The notes under the pieces are model-generated. The model was not told the origin of the DNA, did not search any database, and saw only the letters and a list, made by a program, of their open reading frames with translations. DNA of 64,000 nucleotides, from assembly GCF_003008595.1 (NCBI RefSeq), contig NZ_CP027669.1, positions 3,720,001-3,784,000 on the forward strand. Reading direction: 5' to 3'. The number at the start of each line of letters is the position of its first letter. Position 1 is the first letter of the stretch. Of this stretch, positions 1 to 8,963 are shown one piece after another. The translations under genes and the position numbers were made by a program. Source of the DNA: Simplicispira suum. Its GTDB lineage: Bacteria > Pseudomonadota > Gammaproteobacteria > Burkholderiales > Burkholderiaceae_C.

Positions 1-65
1 GCACGGGCGACAGCCAACCCGACCACCCCCGCGCCCGCTACGACGCAATCGACGCGCTCACTCAT
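1..65 (-). CDS. FAD-dependent oxidoreductase, N-terminus only (partial)
   Basis: The reverse strand reads ATG at 65 and gives MSERVDCVVAGAGVVGLAVAR before the window ends. The GxGxxG-type loop (AGAGVVGLA) right at the N-terminus is the dinucleotide-binding signature of FAD amino-acid or 2-hydroxyacid oxidases. The start codon overlaps the stop of the upstream amidohydrolase in an ATGA arrangement, so the two are almost certainly co-transcribed and translationally coupled. Only 21 codons are visible, so the substrate class cannot be judged. Confidence 0.6.
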   Translation of the reverse strand, partial: MSERVDCVVAGAGVVGLAVAR

Positions 66-1108
66 GCCACGTGGCGCCGCTCAAACCCATGGAGGACTTG
101 CTGGGCGTTGTCTCCCAACTCAGCGGCTGCGTAGCCCCCTTCGAGGACGAAAACCGTGGGCAGGCCGAGCGCCGCCAGGCGGGCACCAAGCCGATCAAAA
201 TCGCCTGCGGTCAGGGAAAACTGGGAGATCGGATCCCCTTCAAACGTGTCCAACCCGAGCGACACCACCAGTGCATCGGCGTGCACATAGCCGATGGCTT
301 TGCACGCACGCTCCAGAGCGGCAAACCAAGCCGCCGCATCGCTGCCGGCCGGCAGAGGCAGATTCAGGTTGTAGCCCGCGCCATCACCGACCCCCGTCTC
401 GTCGGCATAGCCCAGGTAAAACGGGTATTCGGTCAGCGGATCGCCATGGATGCTGGCAAAAAAAACGTCGTCGCGTTCATAGAAAATACTCTGCGTGCCA
501 TTGCCGTGGTGGTAGTCCACATCGAGCACCGCGACGCGATCAGCCTCCAGATTGCGCATCGTTTGTGCGGCAATCGCGGCGTTGTTGATGAAGCAGTAAC
601 CACCCATGAAGTCGTGCCCGGCATGGTGGCCGGGCGGGCGGCTGAGGCAAAAGGCAGCGCGCGCACCCGCCATCACGCTGTGCGCTGCACTGGCCGCCGC
701 GTCTGCGCCCGCGCGCGCTGCGGCCCAGGTACCGCTTGCCAGCGGCGAACCGTTGTCCATCGAATACAGGCCCAGGCGAGCAACGAAGTTTTCGGGCTCG
801 ATGTCGCTTCGCAGGCTGCGCACCGGCCACACCGAGGGAAAAGGCTGGCGCTGCTCGTTCTGCGGATCAAGTGCTATCCACTGCGGCCAGGCCGTGCGCA
901 GAAAGTCGAGGTAACGCTCCGAGTGGATTTGCGCCAGCGCGCTGGCTGCGTCCTGGTCGGGCTCCCGCAGTTCGTGGCCGCCGGCCTGAAGGGCAGCGAG
1001 CACAAACTCGGCGCGCGCCGGGGTTTCAAAGCACGCCACCTTCTCGCCGCGAAAGAACTCGTGCACGGGCGCATGCAGGTGGTGCATGGGGTTGTGAAAG
1101 GTAAGCAT
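62..1108 (-). CDS. Histone-deacetylase-family (acetylpolyamine amidohydrolase-like) enzyme
   Basis: A 348-residue zinc hydrolase of the HDAC/AcuC/AphA superfamily, which removes acetyl groups from acetylated amines or lysines in the cytoplasm. The family landmarks are all present. RPPGHHAG carries the catalytic His pair (H161, H162), DVDYHHGNG carries zinc ligands D198 and H200, GLDTFEGDP carries the third ligand D287, and LEGGY carries the transition-state Tyr (Y326). I chose ATG at 1108 because MLTFHNPMHH is the usual N-terminus; the upstream 15 codons look non-coding. The stop overlaps the start of the FAD oxidoreductase (ATGA). The loop preceding GHH resembles the polyamine deacetylase branch, so acetylpolyamines are a better guess than protein lysines, but that is inference. 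Confidence 0.88.
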   Translation of the reverse strand: MLTFHNPMHHLHAPVHEFFRGEKVACFETPARAEFVLAALQAGGHELREPDQDAASALAQIHSERYLDFLRTAWPQWIALDPQNEQRQPFPSVWPVRSLRSDIEPENFVARLGLYSMDNGSPLASGTWAAARAGADAAASAAHSVMAGARAAFCLSRPPGHHAGHDFMGGYCFINNAAIAAQTMRNLEADRVAVLDVDYHHGNGTQSIFYERDDVFFASIHGDPLTEYPFYLGYADETGVGDGAGYNLNLPLPAGSDAAAWFAALERACKAIGYVHADALVVSLGLDTFEGDPISQFSLTAGDFDRLGARLAALGLPTVFVLEGGYAAAELGDNAQQVLHGFERRHVA

Positions 1109-1167
1109 GCGGCACAGTGTAAAAGGCGGCGCACTCGCCTTTGCACTCGACACATTTCGCTGAGCTG

Positions 1168-2334
1168 TCAGAGTCCCAGCTGCTTGCCAATGATCTCGTT
1201 CATGATCTCATGCGTGCCGCCGCCAATCGACAGGATGCGGTTGTCACGGTACAGGCGCTCCACCAGCGATTCACGCATGAAGCCCATGCCGCCAAAAATC
1301 TGCACCGCCTCGTCGGTCACCATGCTGGAGACCGAGGTAGCGAAGTTCTTGGCCATGGACACCTCGGCGATGGCGCTGTCGCCCGCCTGCATGCGCGCAG
1401 CGCAGCGGTAAGCGTACTCACGCGCCACATCCACCTGCGTGGCCATCTCGGCCAGCTTGTGGCGGATGACCTGGTGCTTGGACAGCGGCTTGCCGAAGGT
1501 GACGCGCTCCTTCACGTAGGCCAGGCATTGCTCCAGCGCAAGCTGTGCCGTCATGTAGGCCATGACGGCCAGGCTCAGGCGCTCGGCCTGGAAGTTGGCC
1601 ATGATGGTGAAGAAACCCGAGTTCTCCGGTCCCAGCAGGTTGTCTGCCGGTACGCAGCAGTCCTGGAAGAACAGCTCGGCCGTATCGGACGCCCACCAGC
1701 CCATCTTCTTCAGGTTGCGCCCCACGGTGAAGCCCGGCGTGTCCTTCTCGATGAGCAACAGCGACACACCGCCAAAACCTGCCTCACCCGTGCGCACGGC
1801 CACTGTGTAGTAGTCGGCGCGCGCACCCGAGGTGATGAAGGTCTTGGAGCCGTTGACCACATAGTGGTCGCCGTCGCGCACCGCGCGGGTCTTGAGGTTG
1901 GCCACGTCCGATCCGCCGCTTGGCTCAGTGATGGCCAGGGCGATGATCTTTTCGCCCGCAATCACCTGGGGCACCACGCGTGCCTTGAGCGCCTCCGAGC
2001 CCACGCGCCAGACCGGCGGCAGGCCAATGTCGAGCGAGCCCAGGCTGGCGACAAAACCGCCCGAGCCGCTGCGCATCAGCTCCTCACTCGCTGCCACTTT
2101 CAAGAAGACGTCCTGCTCGCCCGCGCCGCCGAACTCGGTGGGGTGGCCGATGCCCAGCAGGCCCAGGCTGCCGGCCTGCTGGTACACCTCGCGCGGGAAA
2201 GCGCCTGCCTCTTCCCATGCGTCGATGTGCGGTTTGACCGCCTCATTGACGAAGCGGCGCATGGTGTCGCGCACCATGCCATGCGTTTCGTTGAAATACG
2301 AAACGTACACACCCGAGAGGGCTGGATCACGCAT
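1168..2334 (-). CDS. Acyl-CoA dehydrogenase (operon-distal copy)
   Basis: A 388-residue flavoprotein of the acyl-CoA dehydrogenase family, which oxidises acyl-CoA to trans-2-enoyl-CoA and passes electrons to ETF. It has the ITEPSGGSDVANLKT and NGSKTFITSG flavin-contact motifs, FGKPLSKHQVIRHKLAEM in the third domain, and QIFGGMGFMRESLVERLYRD near the C-terminus. The usual Glu of the short/medium-chain IYEGT motif is Gly here (SIGGGTHEI). The base may instead be the Glu of FQAERL on the helix used by long-chain and isovaleryl enzymes. I start it at ATG 2334, with a GAGG about 10 nt upstream. It overlaps the end of the upstream hydratase/dehydrogenase gene by 8 bp and is the last gene of the beta-oxidation operon. 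Confidence 0.88.
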   Translation of the reverse strand: MRDPALSGVYVSYFNETHGMVRDTMRRFVNEAVKPHIDAWEEAGAFPREVYQQAGSLGLLGIGHPTEFGGAGEQDVFLKVAASEELMRSGSGGFVASLGSLDIGLPPVWRVGSEALKARVVPQVIAGEKIIALAITEPSGGSDVANLKTRAVRDGDHYVVNGSKTFITSGARADYYTVAVRTGEAGFGGVSLLLIEKDTPGFTVGRNLKKMGWWASDTAELFFQDCCVPADNLLGPENSGFFTIMANFQAERLSLAVMAYMTAQLALEQCLAYVKERVTFGKPLSKHQVIRHKLAEMATQVDVAREYAYRCAARMQAGDSAIAEVSMAKNFATSVSSMVTDEAVQIFGGMGFMRESLVERLYRDNRILSIGGGTHEIMNEIIGKQLGL

Positions 2335-4474
2335 CTTCAAACCTCGCACCTTCCTGGGCCATCTTCACGACCACGGCGGCGGGCTCAAAGCGCGCGCCGT
2401 GAAGCTTTGCCAGTTCGCGGGAGCGGTCAACGAAGCGTTGTGCCCCCATGGCGTTGATGAACTGCAGCGCGCCACCCTGGTGCGGCGCAAAACCCCAGCC
2501 AAAAATCGAGCCAATGTTGGTGTCGGCCACTGAGCGCACCACGCGCTCTTCGAAGCAGCGCGCGGCCTCGTTGGCCTGGATGAACATCAGGCGGTCCACC
2601 AGCTCTTCCTGCGTGGGTTGCTCCGCCCGAGGGGGGTACAGCGTGGTCAGCTCGGGCCACAGGCTCTTTTCCTTGCCCTCGTAGTCGTAGAAGCCCTTGC
2701 CCGCCTTCTTGCCCAGGCGACCCAGTTCACCACCCACCTTGCGCAAGACCGCCTCGCCCGGATGCGCGGGATAGGTCTTGCCCTCGGTTTCCAGGTCACG
2801 CCGCGTCTGGTCGCTGACATGCAGCGACAGGCCGAGCGAAACCTCGTCCTGCAAGGCCAACGGAGGCATGGGCATGCCGGCCTTGATACCGGCCACTTCG
2901 ATGGAACGCGGGTGCACACCTTCGGCCAGCATGGCCAGACCTTCCATCACGTAGGTGGCAAACACGCGCGAGGTGTAGAAGCCCCGGCTGTCGTTGACCA
3001 CGATGGGCGTCTTGCCGATCTGCAGCACGTAGTCGAAGCCGCGCGCCAGCGTTTCTTCAGAGGTCTTTTCACCCACGATGATCTCCACCAGGGGCATCTT
3101 GTCCACAGGCGAGAAAAAGTGCAGGCCAAGAAAGTTGGCCGGACGGCTGCTGACCTGCGCCAGACCGGTGATGGGCAGGGTGGAGGTGTTGGAGGCAAAC
3201 ACGGCATCGGCCGCAATGACCGCCTCCGCCTTGCGCGTGCACTCGGCTTTGATGGCCCGGTCCTCAAACACCGCTTCAATCACCAGGTCGCAGCCTTGCA
3301 GGTCTTCGTAGCGCGTGGTGGCCAGAATGCGGGCCAGCAGCGCGTCACGCTTTTCCTGCGTGGTCTTGCTGCGCGACAGCGCCTTGTCCAGCAAGCCCTG
3401 CGAATAGGCCTTGCCCTTCTCGGCGTTCTCCTGCGTGGCATCGAGCAGCACCACATCGATGCCGACCTTGGCCGAGACGTAGGCAATGCCAGCACCCATC
3501 ATGCCGGCGCCCAAAATTCCAAGCTTCTTTACCTTGCCTGCGGGCACATCCTTGGGACGCGACTGCCCCTTTTTGATGGCATTGAGCTGGTACCACAGCG
3601 TGCCGATCATGTTCTTGGACACCTGCGAGACGATGCAGGCCGCAAAGTAGCGCGACTCGACTTGCAGCGCATTGTCGATGTCCAGCAGGCAGCCCTCAAA
3701 CAGGCAGGACATGATGTGTGTGATGGCCGGGTAGTTGCCGTGGGCCTTGGCGTTGGCCATGGACGGCGCGATGCTCAGCACCTGCACCACGGCGGGGCTC
3801 TTGCTGTCGCCACCAGGAATGCGAAAACCCTTGGTGTCCCAGGGCTGCACCGGCTTGGGGTTGGCCAGGCACCAGTCGCGGGCCTTTTGCAGCAGTTCTT
3901 CGCGCGTGGTCGCCAGCCCGGTGAGGAGGCCCAGACCAAGCGCCTTGGCGGGGCTCAGTTCAGTGCCCTGGGTCATCAGTTCCAAGCTCTTCTGGATACC
4001 AATCAGGCGCGGCAAGCGCTGTGTGCCGCCGCCACCCGGCAGCAGGCCCAGCTTGACCTCAGGCAGGCCGATCTTGGCTTTGGGGTCATCCATGGCAAAG
4101 CGCGCATGGCAGGCCATCGCCAGCTCCAGACCGCCGCCCAGCGTGGTTCCGTTCAGAGCTGCCACCACGGGTTTGCCGCATTTTTCCATGCGGCGCATCA
4201 AAGCCTTGAGTTCCTCGCCCAGCCGAAAGGCCTGATCGATCGTCGTGATCTGGTTGAGCTGATCAATGTCGGCGCCGACGATGAAACTGGGTTTGCCCGA
4301 GGTGAGTACCAGCCCCTTGAGGCTGTCTTCCTTCTCCAGCCGCTCTACGAGGGCGGCAACCGCCTCCATCAAGACAGGCGTCAGCACATTCATCGCGCGG
4401 CCGGGCTGGTCGAGGGTGGCCAGGCCAATGCCAGCAGCATCTACCTCGAAAGTGAGGAACTTATTTTGTGTCAT
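2327..4474 (-). CDS. Bifunctional enoyl-CoA hydratase / 3-hydroxyacyl-CoA dehydrogenase (FadB/FadJ-like)
   Basis: A 715-residue multifunctional beta-oxidation subunit. The N-terminal crotonase domain has [17 protein letters not shown] and [19 protein letters not shown], containing the two catalytic Glu residues. After about residue 315 comes the NAD-binding dehydrogenase domain, with [35 protein letters not shown] and [12 protein letters not shown]. Two C-terminal 3HCDH domains follow. The start is ATG 4474 (MTQNKFLTF), preceded by AGAGG; the longer upstream reading is not family-like. It lies 13 bp after the thiolase and overlaps the next dehydrogenase. It should form a trifunctional-type alpha-beta complex with the thiolase. 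Whether it is the aerobic FadB or the FadJ type cannot be settled by eye. Confidence 0.9.
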   Translation of the reverse strand: MTQNKFLTFEVDAAGIGLATLDQPGRAMNVLTPVLMEAVAALVERLEKEDSLKGLVLTSGKPSFIVGADIDQLNQITTIDQAFRLGEELKALMRRMEKCGKPVVAALNGTTLGGGLELAMACHARFAMDDPKAKIGLPEVKLGLLPGGGGTQRLPRLIGIQKSLELMTQGTELSPAKALGLGLLTGLATTREELLQKARDWCLANPKPVQPWDTKGFRIPGGDSKSPAVVQVLSIAPSMANAKAHGNYPAITHIMSCLFEGCLLDIDNALQVESRYFAACIVSQVSKNMIGTLWYQLNAIKKGQSRPKDVPAGKVKKLGILGAGMMGAGIAYVSAKVGIDVVLLDATQENAEKGKAYSQGLLDKALSRSKTTQEKRDALLARILATTRYEDLQGCDLVIEAVFEDRAIKAECTRKAEAVIAADAVFASNTSTLPITGLAQVSSRPANFLGLHFFSPVDKMPLVEIIVGEKTSEETLARGFDYVLQIGKTPIVVNDSRGFYTSRVFATYVMEGLAMLAEGVHPRSIEVAGIKAGMPMPPLALQDEVSLGLSLHVSDQTRRDLETEGKTYPAHPGEAVLRKVGGELGRLGKKAGKGFYDYEGKEKSLWPELTTLYPPRAEQPTQEELVDRLMFIQANEAARCFEERVVRSVADTNIGSIFGWGFAPHQGGALQFINAMGAQRFVDRSRELAKLHGARFEPAAVVVKMAQEGARFEDA

Positions 4475-4487
4475 GGAAAACCTCTGC

Positions 4488-5693
4488 TCAAACACGTTCG
4501 ATGATGGTGGCGATACCCATGCCGCCACCGACGCACAGGGTGGCCAGGGCTGTGGATTTGCCGGTGCGCTCCAGCTCGTCGAGCGCGGTTCCCAAGATGA
4601 TGGCGCCCGTAGCGCCCAGGGGGTGGCCCATGGCGATAGCGCCGCCGTTGACGTTCACCCGGTCGAGCGATACGCCCAGGTCACGCGCCGTCTTCATCGG
4701 CACGGTGGCGAAGGCCTCGTTGATTTCCCACAGGTCGATGTCGGATGCCACCATGCCCGCCTTGGCCAGCGCCTTGCGGCACGCCGGCGTAGGGCCGGTC
4801 AGCATGATGGTGGGCTCGGAGCCGATGACGGCGCACATGCGCACCCGGGCACGGGGCTTGAGGCCTGCCTTCTCACCAGCCGCCTTGCTGCCTAGCAGCA
4901 TCAGCGCGGCACCATCGACGATGCCCGAGGAATTGCCCGCATGGTGCTGGTGCAGGATTTTTTCGACCGTGGTGTATTTGTCCAGCGCCGTGGCGTCAAA
5001 TCCCATGCCGCCCATCATCTCGAACGAGGGATTGAGCTTGGCAAGCGACTCCACTGAAGTGCCAGGGCGAATGGTTTCATCGTGGTCCAGCCAGGTCATG
5101 CCATTGAGATCTTTCACCGCCACCACCGAGCGGGCAAACCGCCCCTCAGTCTGCGCCTGCGCCGCACGGCGGTGCGATTCGGCGGCAAAGGCATCGAGAT
5201 CCTGGCGGCTAAAACCCTCCAGTGTGGCGACGAGGTCGGCGCTGATGCCCTGGGGCACGAAGCCCGTCGCGGTGTTGACGCGCGGATCCATGTACCACGC
5301 GCCGCCGTCACTACCCATGGTCCAACGGCTCATGGAGTCAACGCCCCCGGCGACGACCATGTCCTCCATGCCCGACATGATCTTGGCCGCAGCCAGGTTC
5401 ACAGCCTCCAGGCCCGAGGCGCAAAAACGCGACAAGGTCACGCCCGCCACGCTCTCAGCCCAGCCCGCATCCATCACGGCGGTGCGGGCAATGTCAGAGC
5501 CCTGCTCGCCCACGGGCGTGACACAGCCAAGCACCACGTCGTCCACCAACGAGGTGTCGAGGCTGTTGCGCTGCTGCAAGGCCTGCAGCAGCGTGCGCAA
5601 CAGCCACACCGGCGTGGCCTGGTGCAAACCACCGTCTTTTTTACCCTTGCCGCGTGGGGTACGTAGGGCGTCGAAAATATAGGCTTCGGTCAT
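4488..5693 (-). CDS. Acetyl-CoA C-acyltransferase (thiolase, FadA-like)
   Basis: A 401-residue thiolase catalysing CoA-dependent cleavage of 3-ketoacyl-CoA to acetyl-CoA and a shortened acyl-CoA. The nucleophile is C91 in [14 protein letters not shown]. The active-site His is H357 in [15 protein letters not shown], and the acid/base Cys is C387 in LCVGGGMG. The sequence starts [22 protein letters not shown], typical of beta-oxidation thiolases. It is the second gene of the operon, 39 bp downstream of the first dehydrogenase and 13 bp upstream of the hydratase/dehydrogenase. That pairing favours a degradative rather than a biosynthetic (PhaA-type) role. Confidence 0.92.
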   Translation of the reverse strand: MTEAYIFDALRTPRGKGKKDGGLHQATPVWLLRTLLQALQQRNSLDTSLVDDVVLGCVTPVGEQGSDIARTAVMDAGWAESVAGVTLSRFCASGLEAVNLAAAKIMSGMEDMVVAGGVDSMSRWTMGSDGGAWYMDPRVNTATGFVPQGISADLVATLEGFSRQDLDAFAAESHRRAAQAQTEGRFARSVVAVKDLNGMTWLDHDETIRPGTSVESLAKLNPSFEMMGGMGFDATALDKYTTVEKILHQHHAGNSSGIVDGAALMLLGSKAAGEKAGLKPRARVRMCAVIGSEPTIMLTGPTPACRKALAKAGMVASDIDLWEINEAFATVPMKTARDLGVSLDRVNVNGGAIAMGHPLGATGAIILGTALDELERTGKSTALATLCVGGGMGIATIIERV

Positions 5694-5732
5694 GGAAGCT
5701 CCTTGAGTGGTGAATGGATGTGTGGTCTGGCA

Positions 5733-6887
5733 TCAGAGGAAGCGTGAAGCCAGCTCTTTCATGATTTCGTTGGTGCCGCCATAGATGCGCTGCACACGGG
5801 CATCGGCATACAGGCGGGCAATCGGGTATTCCTTCATGTAGCCATAGCCACCAAAGAGCTGCAGGCATTCGTCGATCAGCTTGCACTGGTTGTCGCTAAT
5901 CCAGTATTTGATGAGTGCGGCGCGGTCCACCCCCAGCTCGCCCTTGAGGTGCGCCACCATGGCTGCATCGACCAGCGCGCGCGAGGCCATCAGCAGTGCC
6001 TGGCATTCGGCCAGCTTGAAACGGGTGTTCTGAAACGAAAAGATCGGCTTGCCAAAGGCCTTGCGCTCCTTGGTGTAGGCCAGCGTTTCCTGCATGGCCA
6101 GCTCCATGGCGGCAATCCCGGCAAACGCCACGATCAGGCGCTCCTGCGGCAGCTCCTGCATGAGCTGCACAAAGCCCTGGCCTTCGTGCCCCCCCAGCAG
6201 GTTGGTGGCGGGAACAAGCACATCATCAAAGAACAACTCCGAGGTGTCCTGCGCATCCATGCCCAGCTTGTCGAGGTTGCGGCCGCGGCGGAAGCCCTGC
6301 ACCTGATCGGTCTCGACCACCATCAGCGACATGCCTTGCGCTCCCTGGTCCTTGTCGGTCTTGCAGACCACGATGACCAGGTTGCCGAGCTGCCCATTGG
6401 TGATGAAGGTCTTGCTGCCGTTGATGCGGTAGTGCTCGCCCTCTTTGATTGCGGTGGTGCGCACCGCCTGCAAATCGGAGCCCGTGCCCGGCTCGGTCAT
6501 GGCAATGGCACCGATCAGCTCACCCGTTGCCAGGCGCGGGAGCCAGCGCTTTTTTTGCTCTTCGGTCCCGTGGTGCAGGATGTAAGGAGCGACGATGCCA
6601 GAGTGCAACGAGCCGCCGAAACCCGAGAGCCCCGCAGTTCCCTGGGCCAGAATCAGCACGGCCTCGTGGCCGAAATCGCCACCTGCGCCGCCGTATTCTT
6701 CGGGCATTGAGGCACACAAGAAGCCATTGGCCCCGGCTTCCTTCCATGCCTGTCGGTCCATCATGCCGGCTTCTCTCCAAGCGGGATCTCTCGGCACCCA
6801 TTGTTCCTTGAAGAAACGGCTGGCCGAATCATGAAGCATCTGGTGCTCTTCGGTCATCCAGGCGGGTGTGAAGTTTTTAATCGCCAC
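5733..6887 (-). CDS. Acyl-CoA dehydrogenase, long-chain type (operon-leading copy)
   Basis: A 384-residue acyl-CoA dehydrogenase. AMTEPGTGSDLQAVRTTA and NGSKTFITNGQ mark the flavin site, and ERKAFGKPIFSFQNTRFKLAE the third domain. The C-terminus RIYGGTNEIMKELASRFL has Gly where medium-chain enzymes carry the catalytic Glu, and the region LMQELPQERLI matches the segment that supplies the base in long-chain dehydrogenases. The initiation codon appears to be GTG at 6887, with AGGAG about 8 nt upstream. It is the first gene of the minus-strand beta-oxidation operon, so the promoter should be in the 250-bp gap shared with the divergent TetR gene. Confidence 0.9.
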   Translation of the reverse strand: MAIKNFTPAWMTEEHQMLHDSASRFFKEQWVPRDPAWREAGMMDRQAWKEAGANGFLCASMPEEYGGAGGDFGHEAVLILAQGTAGLSGFGGSLHSGIVAPYILHHGTEEQKKRWLPRLATGELIGAIAMTEPGTGSDLQAVRTTAIKEGEHYRINGSKTFITNGQLGNLVIVVCKTDKDQGAQGMSLMVVETDQVQGFRRGRNLDKLGMDAQDTSELFFDDVLVPATNLLGGHEGQGFVQLMQELPQERLIVAFAGIAAMELAMQETLAYTKERKAFGKPIFSFQNTRFKLAECQALLMASRALVDAAMVAHLKGELGVDRAALIKYWISDNQCKLIDECLQLFGGYGYMKEYPIARLYADARVQRIYGGTNEIMKELASRFL

Positions 6888-7139
6888 GGTGTGGGCTCCT
6901 GTAAGGATGGGTTAGCAAAGATGTCCGAGATCTGTAAGATCAAATTATGGAAACAAAAATTACCGTTTGGAATTCTTGATAAAAAATGAAAAGCATGGGG
7001 CTTTGGTCCGTGAATGCGCCGACGAAGCCATGAAATACAGGTGTCGAACTGGTTCACATGGTGACGCTTACGGCACCTAAAAACAAGATGCCGTGATCGC
7101 TTTGTGCTGCCAATTCACTATTTGGTAATATTTATTTCC
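6888..7139. promoter_or_regulatory. Divergent promoter region, beta-oxidation operon / tetR
   Basis: This 252-bp gap separates the minus-strand acyl-CoA dehydrogenase operon from the plus-strand TetR gene and is clearly more AT-rich than the flanks. It holds a small perfect inverted repeat GATCT-GTA-AGATC at 6929-6941, close to the operon start. Just upstream is a looser AAAC...GTTT pair around 6951-6968. Either could be a TetR-family operator, but neither is long enough to be convincing. No strong sigma70 pair is obvious to me. Confidence 0.35.
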
Positions 7140-7796
7140 ATGTCGAAAAGCACCCTCCCCCGAACCGCTGCCGCAACAGCAACCAAGGCCCTGGAAAAGC
7201 GCCCGCTTTCATCCCTCACCGACATGCGCGGGGACACTTTGGTCCGACTGGAAAAGGCCGTGCTAGATCTTTTCTCCAGCCGCGACTTCCATGAAGTGAG
7301 CCTGCAGGACGTGGCGCGCAGTGCCAATGTCTCGCTGCAGACGATCTACAAATACTTTGGTAGCAAAGAGGCACTGGTCTACAGCATGCTGGACACCATG
7401 CTGGGGCGCCTGGCCGAACGCATGATCGACCATCTGCAGGGCATTGACGATGTCCGCGAACGCCTGCGCAAAACCTGCTGGGTCACGCTGGACTACATGG
7501 ACAAGCACCCCGCCGTGATGCTGCTGATGTTCACTGCCGTGCCCGTGTCACGCCACAAGAACATCGACATCTACGAAAGTCCCGAACTGATGGGTGCGTT
7601 CCTGGGTGTCCTCAAAGACGGTCAGGCGCGTGGCGTGCTCAACAGCCAGGTTTCGTCCAAGGTCTTGCTGGACGTTTTCATGGGCATGGTGGGGCGTGTG
7701 GTGCTGATGCACATCGTGCGCGGAGAAAAGAGGCCGTTGACCGACCAGTTCAACGAACTGTTCCACATCTTGTGGCGCGCCATGTCGGCCGATTGA
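7140..7796 (+). CDS. TetR-family transcriptional regulator
   Basis: A 218-residue one-component regulator. The TetR helix-turn-helix is at about residues 40-85 (VLDLFSSRDFHEVSLQDVAR, then SANVSLQTIYKYFGSKEALV). The rest is a helical ligand-binding and dimer domain with no recognisable ligand signature. I start it at ATG 7140 (MSKSTLPRTAAA); an in-frame ATG at 7104 would add 12 residues and lacks a better ribosome site. It is divergent from the beta-oxidation operon, so the simplest hypothesis is acyl-CoA-responsive repression of that operon, as for FadR/PsrA-like TetR proteins. Control of the downstream ABC importer is the alternative. Confidence 0.85.
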   Translation: MSKSTLPRTAAATATKALEKRPLSSLTDMRGDTLVRLEKAVLDLFSSRDFHEVSLQDVARSANVSLQTIYKYFGSKEALVYSMLDTMLGRLAERMIDHLQGIDDVRERLRKTCWVTLDYMDKHPAVMLLMFTAVPVSRHKNIDIYESPELMGAFLGVLKDGQARGVLNSQVSSKVLLDVFMGMVGRVVLMHIVRGEKRPLTDQFNELFHILWRAMSAD

Positions 7797-7844
7797 CTGG
7801 CAAAACCCGCGCCATCGCCGCATCGGCCCAATTTGGTGGGTACT

Positions 7845-7853
7845 TGCTATGAT
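7845..7853 (+). promoter_or_regulatory. Possible extended -10 element before the ABC importer operon
   Basis: TTGCTATGAT just downstream of tetR has a TG upstream of a TATGAT hexamer, as in extended -10 promoters. It lies about 75 bp before the start of the binding-protein gene. No -35 match is visible at the expected distance. This is weak, position-based support only. Confidence 0.25.
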
Positions 7854-7928
7854 GATTCTCGACGCCGCGCAGCGTGGACAGCGATCGCTGCAGCAGACCC
7901 AATGATGTGCAATAACGGAGACCGAAGC

Positions 7929-8948
7929 ATGTCCCACATTCAAAGACGAACGGTTTTGCAACTTGCCGGAGCCGCCGGGTTGGCGGCCGCACTGCCGCAA
8001 TCACAAGCGGCCGATGACCTGGCGGCGGCGCGTGCTGAGGGTAAGGCCGTTTTCTACGCCAATATCACTGCCGTCAAGCCCATCGTCGAGGCTTTTGGCA
8101 AGGACACGGGCATTGCGGGCGAATACACCCGCATCTCCAGCTCCAAGTTCGTCTCCACGGTAGCAACCGAAGCGCGCGCAGGCAAATTGCTTGCCGACGT
8201 GGTGCAAGGGCCGCTTCCTGTGCTGGAACTGCTCAAGAACAACGGCATGCTCGCGCCCTACCGCTCGCCTGCCGCCGCCGATTACCCGGATTGGACACGG
8301 CCAGACGACACCATCCAGCTCTTTGGCATCGAATACGTCTCCTACCTGTACAACACCAAGCAAGTGCAGGCGGCCGACGCGCCCAAGAAATACGAAGACC
8401 TGGCCGGCGCCCAGTGGAAAGGCCGCATCGTGATGGCCGATCCGGCGACCCACGCCTCCACCATTTCGTGGCTGGTGGGATTGAAGGAAAAGGTCTTTGC
8501 CTCTGAAGCCGAATGGATGAACTTCGTCAAGGCGCTCGCGGCCAACCAGCCGATGTTTGTCGCCTCGTTCGGACCCACGCCCGCGCCGATTGAAAGTGGC
8601 GAGAAGGCGATTGCGATCTCCATGCCCAAGTACATCGTGACCAAGGCGCCGGCGCCGCTGGCTTGGGGTCCACGCGGCGGCGGCCAACCACTGCTCGGCA
8701 CGCCACGCGCGATGGCGCTCACCGCCAAAGCGCCGCACCCGGCGGCGGGGCGCGCTTTCATGGATTATTGGCTGTCAAAAAAGGCCGCAGGCATGCTGGC
8801 CAAGGATGTCGGCGAATACGTGGCCGCGCCTGGCGTCTATCCGCCAATCGACGGCATCGACCAGGTCAAGGTGCTGGCCATTCGCGATCTGGACGATACC
8901 GAAATTCAAAAATGGGGCGCCGAGTTCAAGCGGATTTTCAAAGGCTGA
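7929..8948 (+). CDS. ABC transporter substrate-binding protein, ferric-iron type
   Basis: A 339-residue periplasmic binding protein (type 2 fold, FbpA/FutA/AfuA-like). The N-terminus MSHIQRRTVLQLAGAAGLAA has paired Arg at 6-7 followed by a hydrophobic stretch and a probable cleavage after SQA, so Tat export is likely. I start it at ATG 7929; the longer reading adds 32 residues with no signal character. It is followed 15 bp later by the ATPase and then the permease, a complete importer. Family members bind Fe(III), thiamine, spermidine or 2-aminoethylphosphonate. The ligand here is not evident from sequence, and no Fur box was seen upstream. Confidence 0.85.
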   Translation: MSHIQRRTVLQLAGAAGLAAALPQSQAADDLAAARAEGKAVFYANITAVKPIVEAFGKDTGIAGEYTRISSSKFVSTVATEARAGKLLADVVQGPLPVLELLKNNGMLAPYRSPAAADYPDWTRPDDTIQLFGIEYVSYLYNTKQVQAADAPKKYEDLAGAQWKGRIVMADPATHASTISWLVGLKEKVFASEAEWMNFVKALAANQPMFVASFGPTPAPIESGEKAIAISMPKYIVTKAPAPLAWGPRGGGQPLLGTPRAMALTAKAPHPAAGRAFMDYWLSKKAAGMLAKDVGEYVAAPGVYPPIDGIDQVKVLAIRDLDDTEIQKWGAEFKRIFKG

Positions 8949-8963
8949 CGCGCACCATCTGCC

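Noticed and set aside
71..1411. Long plus-strand open frame opposite the amidohydrolase and acyl-CoA dehydrogenase
   Set aside because: It is an antisense shadow in GC-rich DNA. It has no family resemblance, and the minus-strand genes show complete motifs.
2618..4504. 628-codon plus-strand frame across the hydratase/dehydrogenase
   Set aside because: Composition is that of an antisense frame (rich in Gly, His, Arg, Gln). The true gene on the minus strand accounts for the region.
6929..6941. GATCT-GTA-AGATC as a TetR operator
   Set aside because: Arms of only five bases occur often by chance, and there is no second site. Kept only as a remark in the promoter entry.
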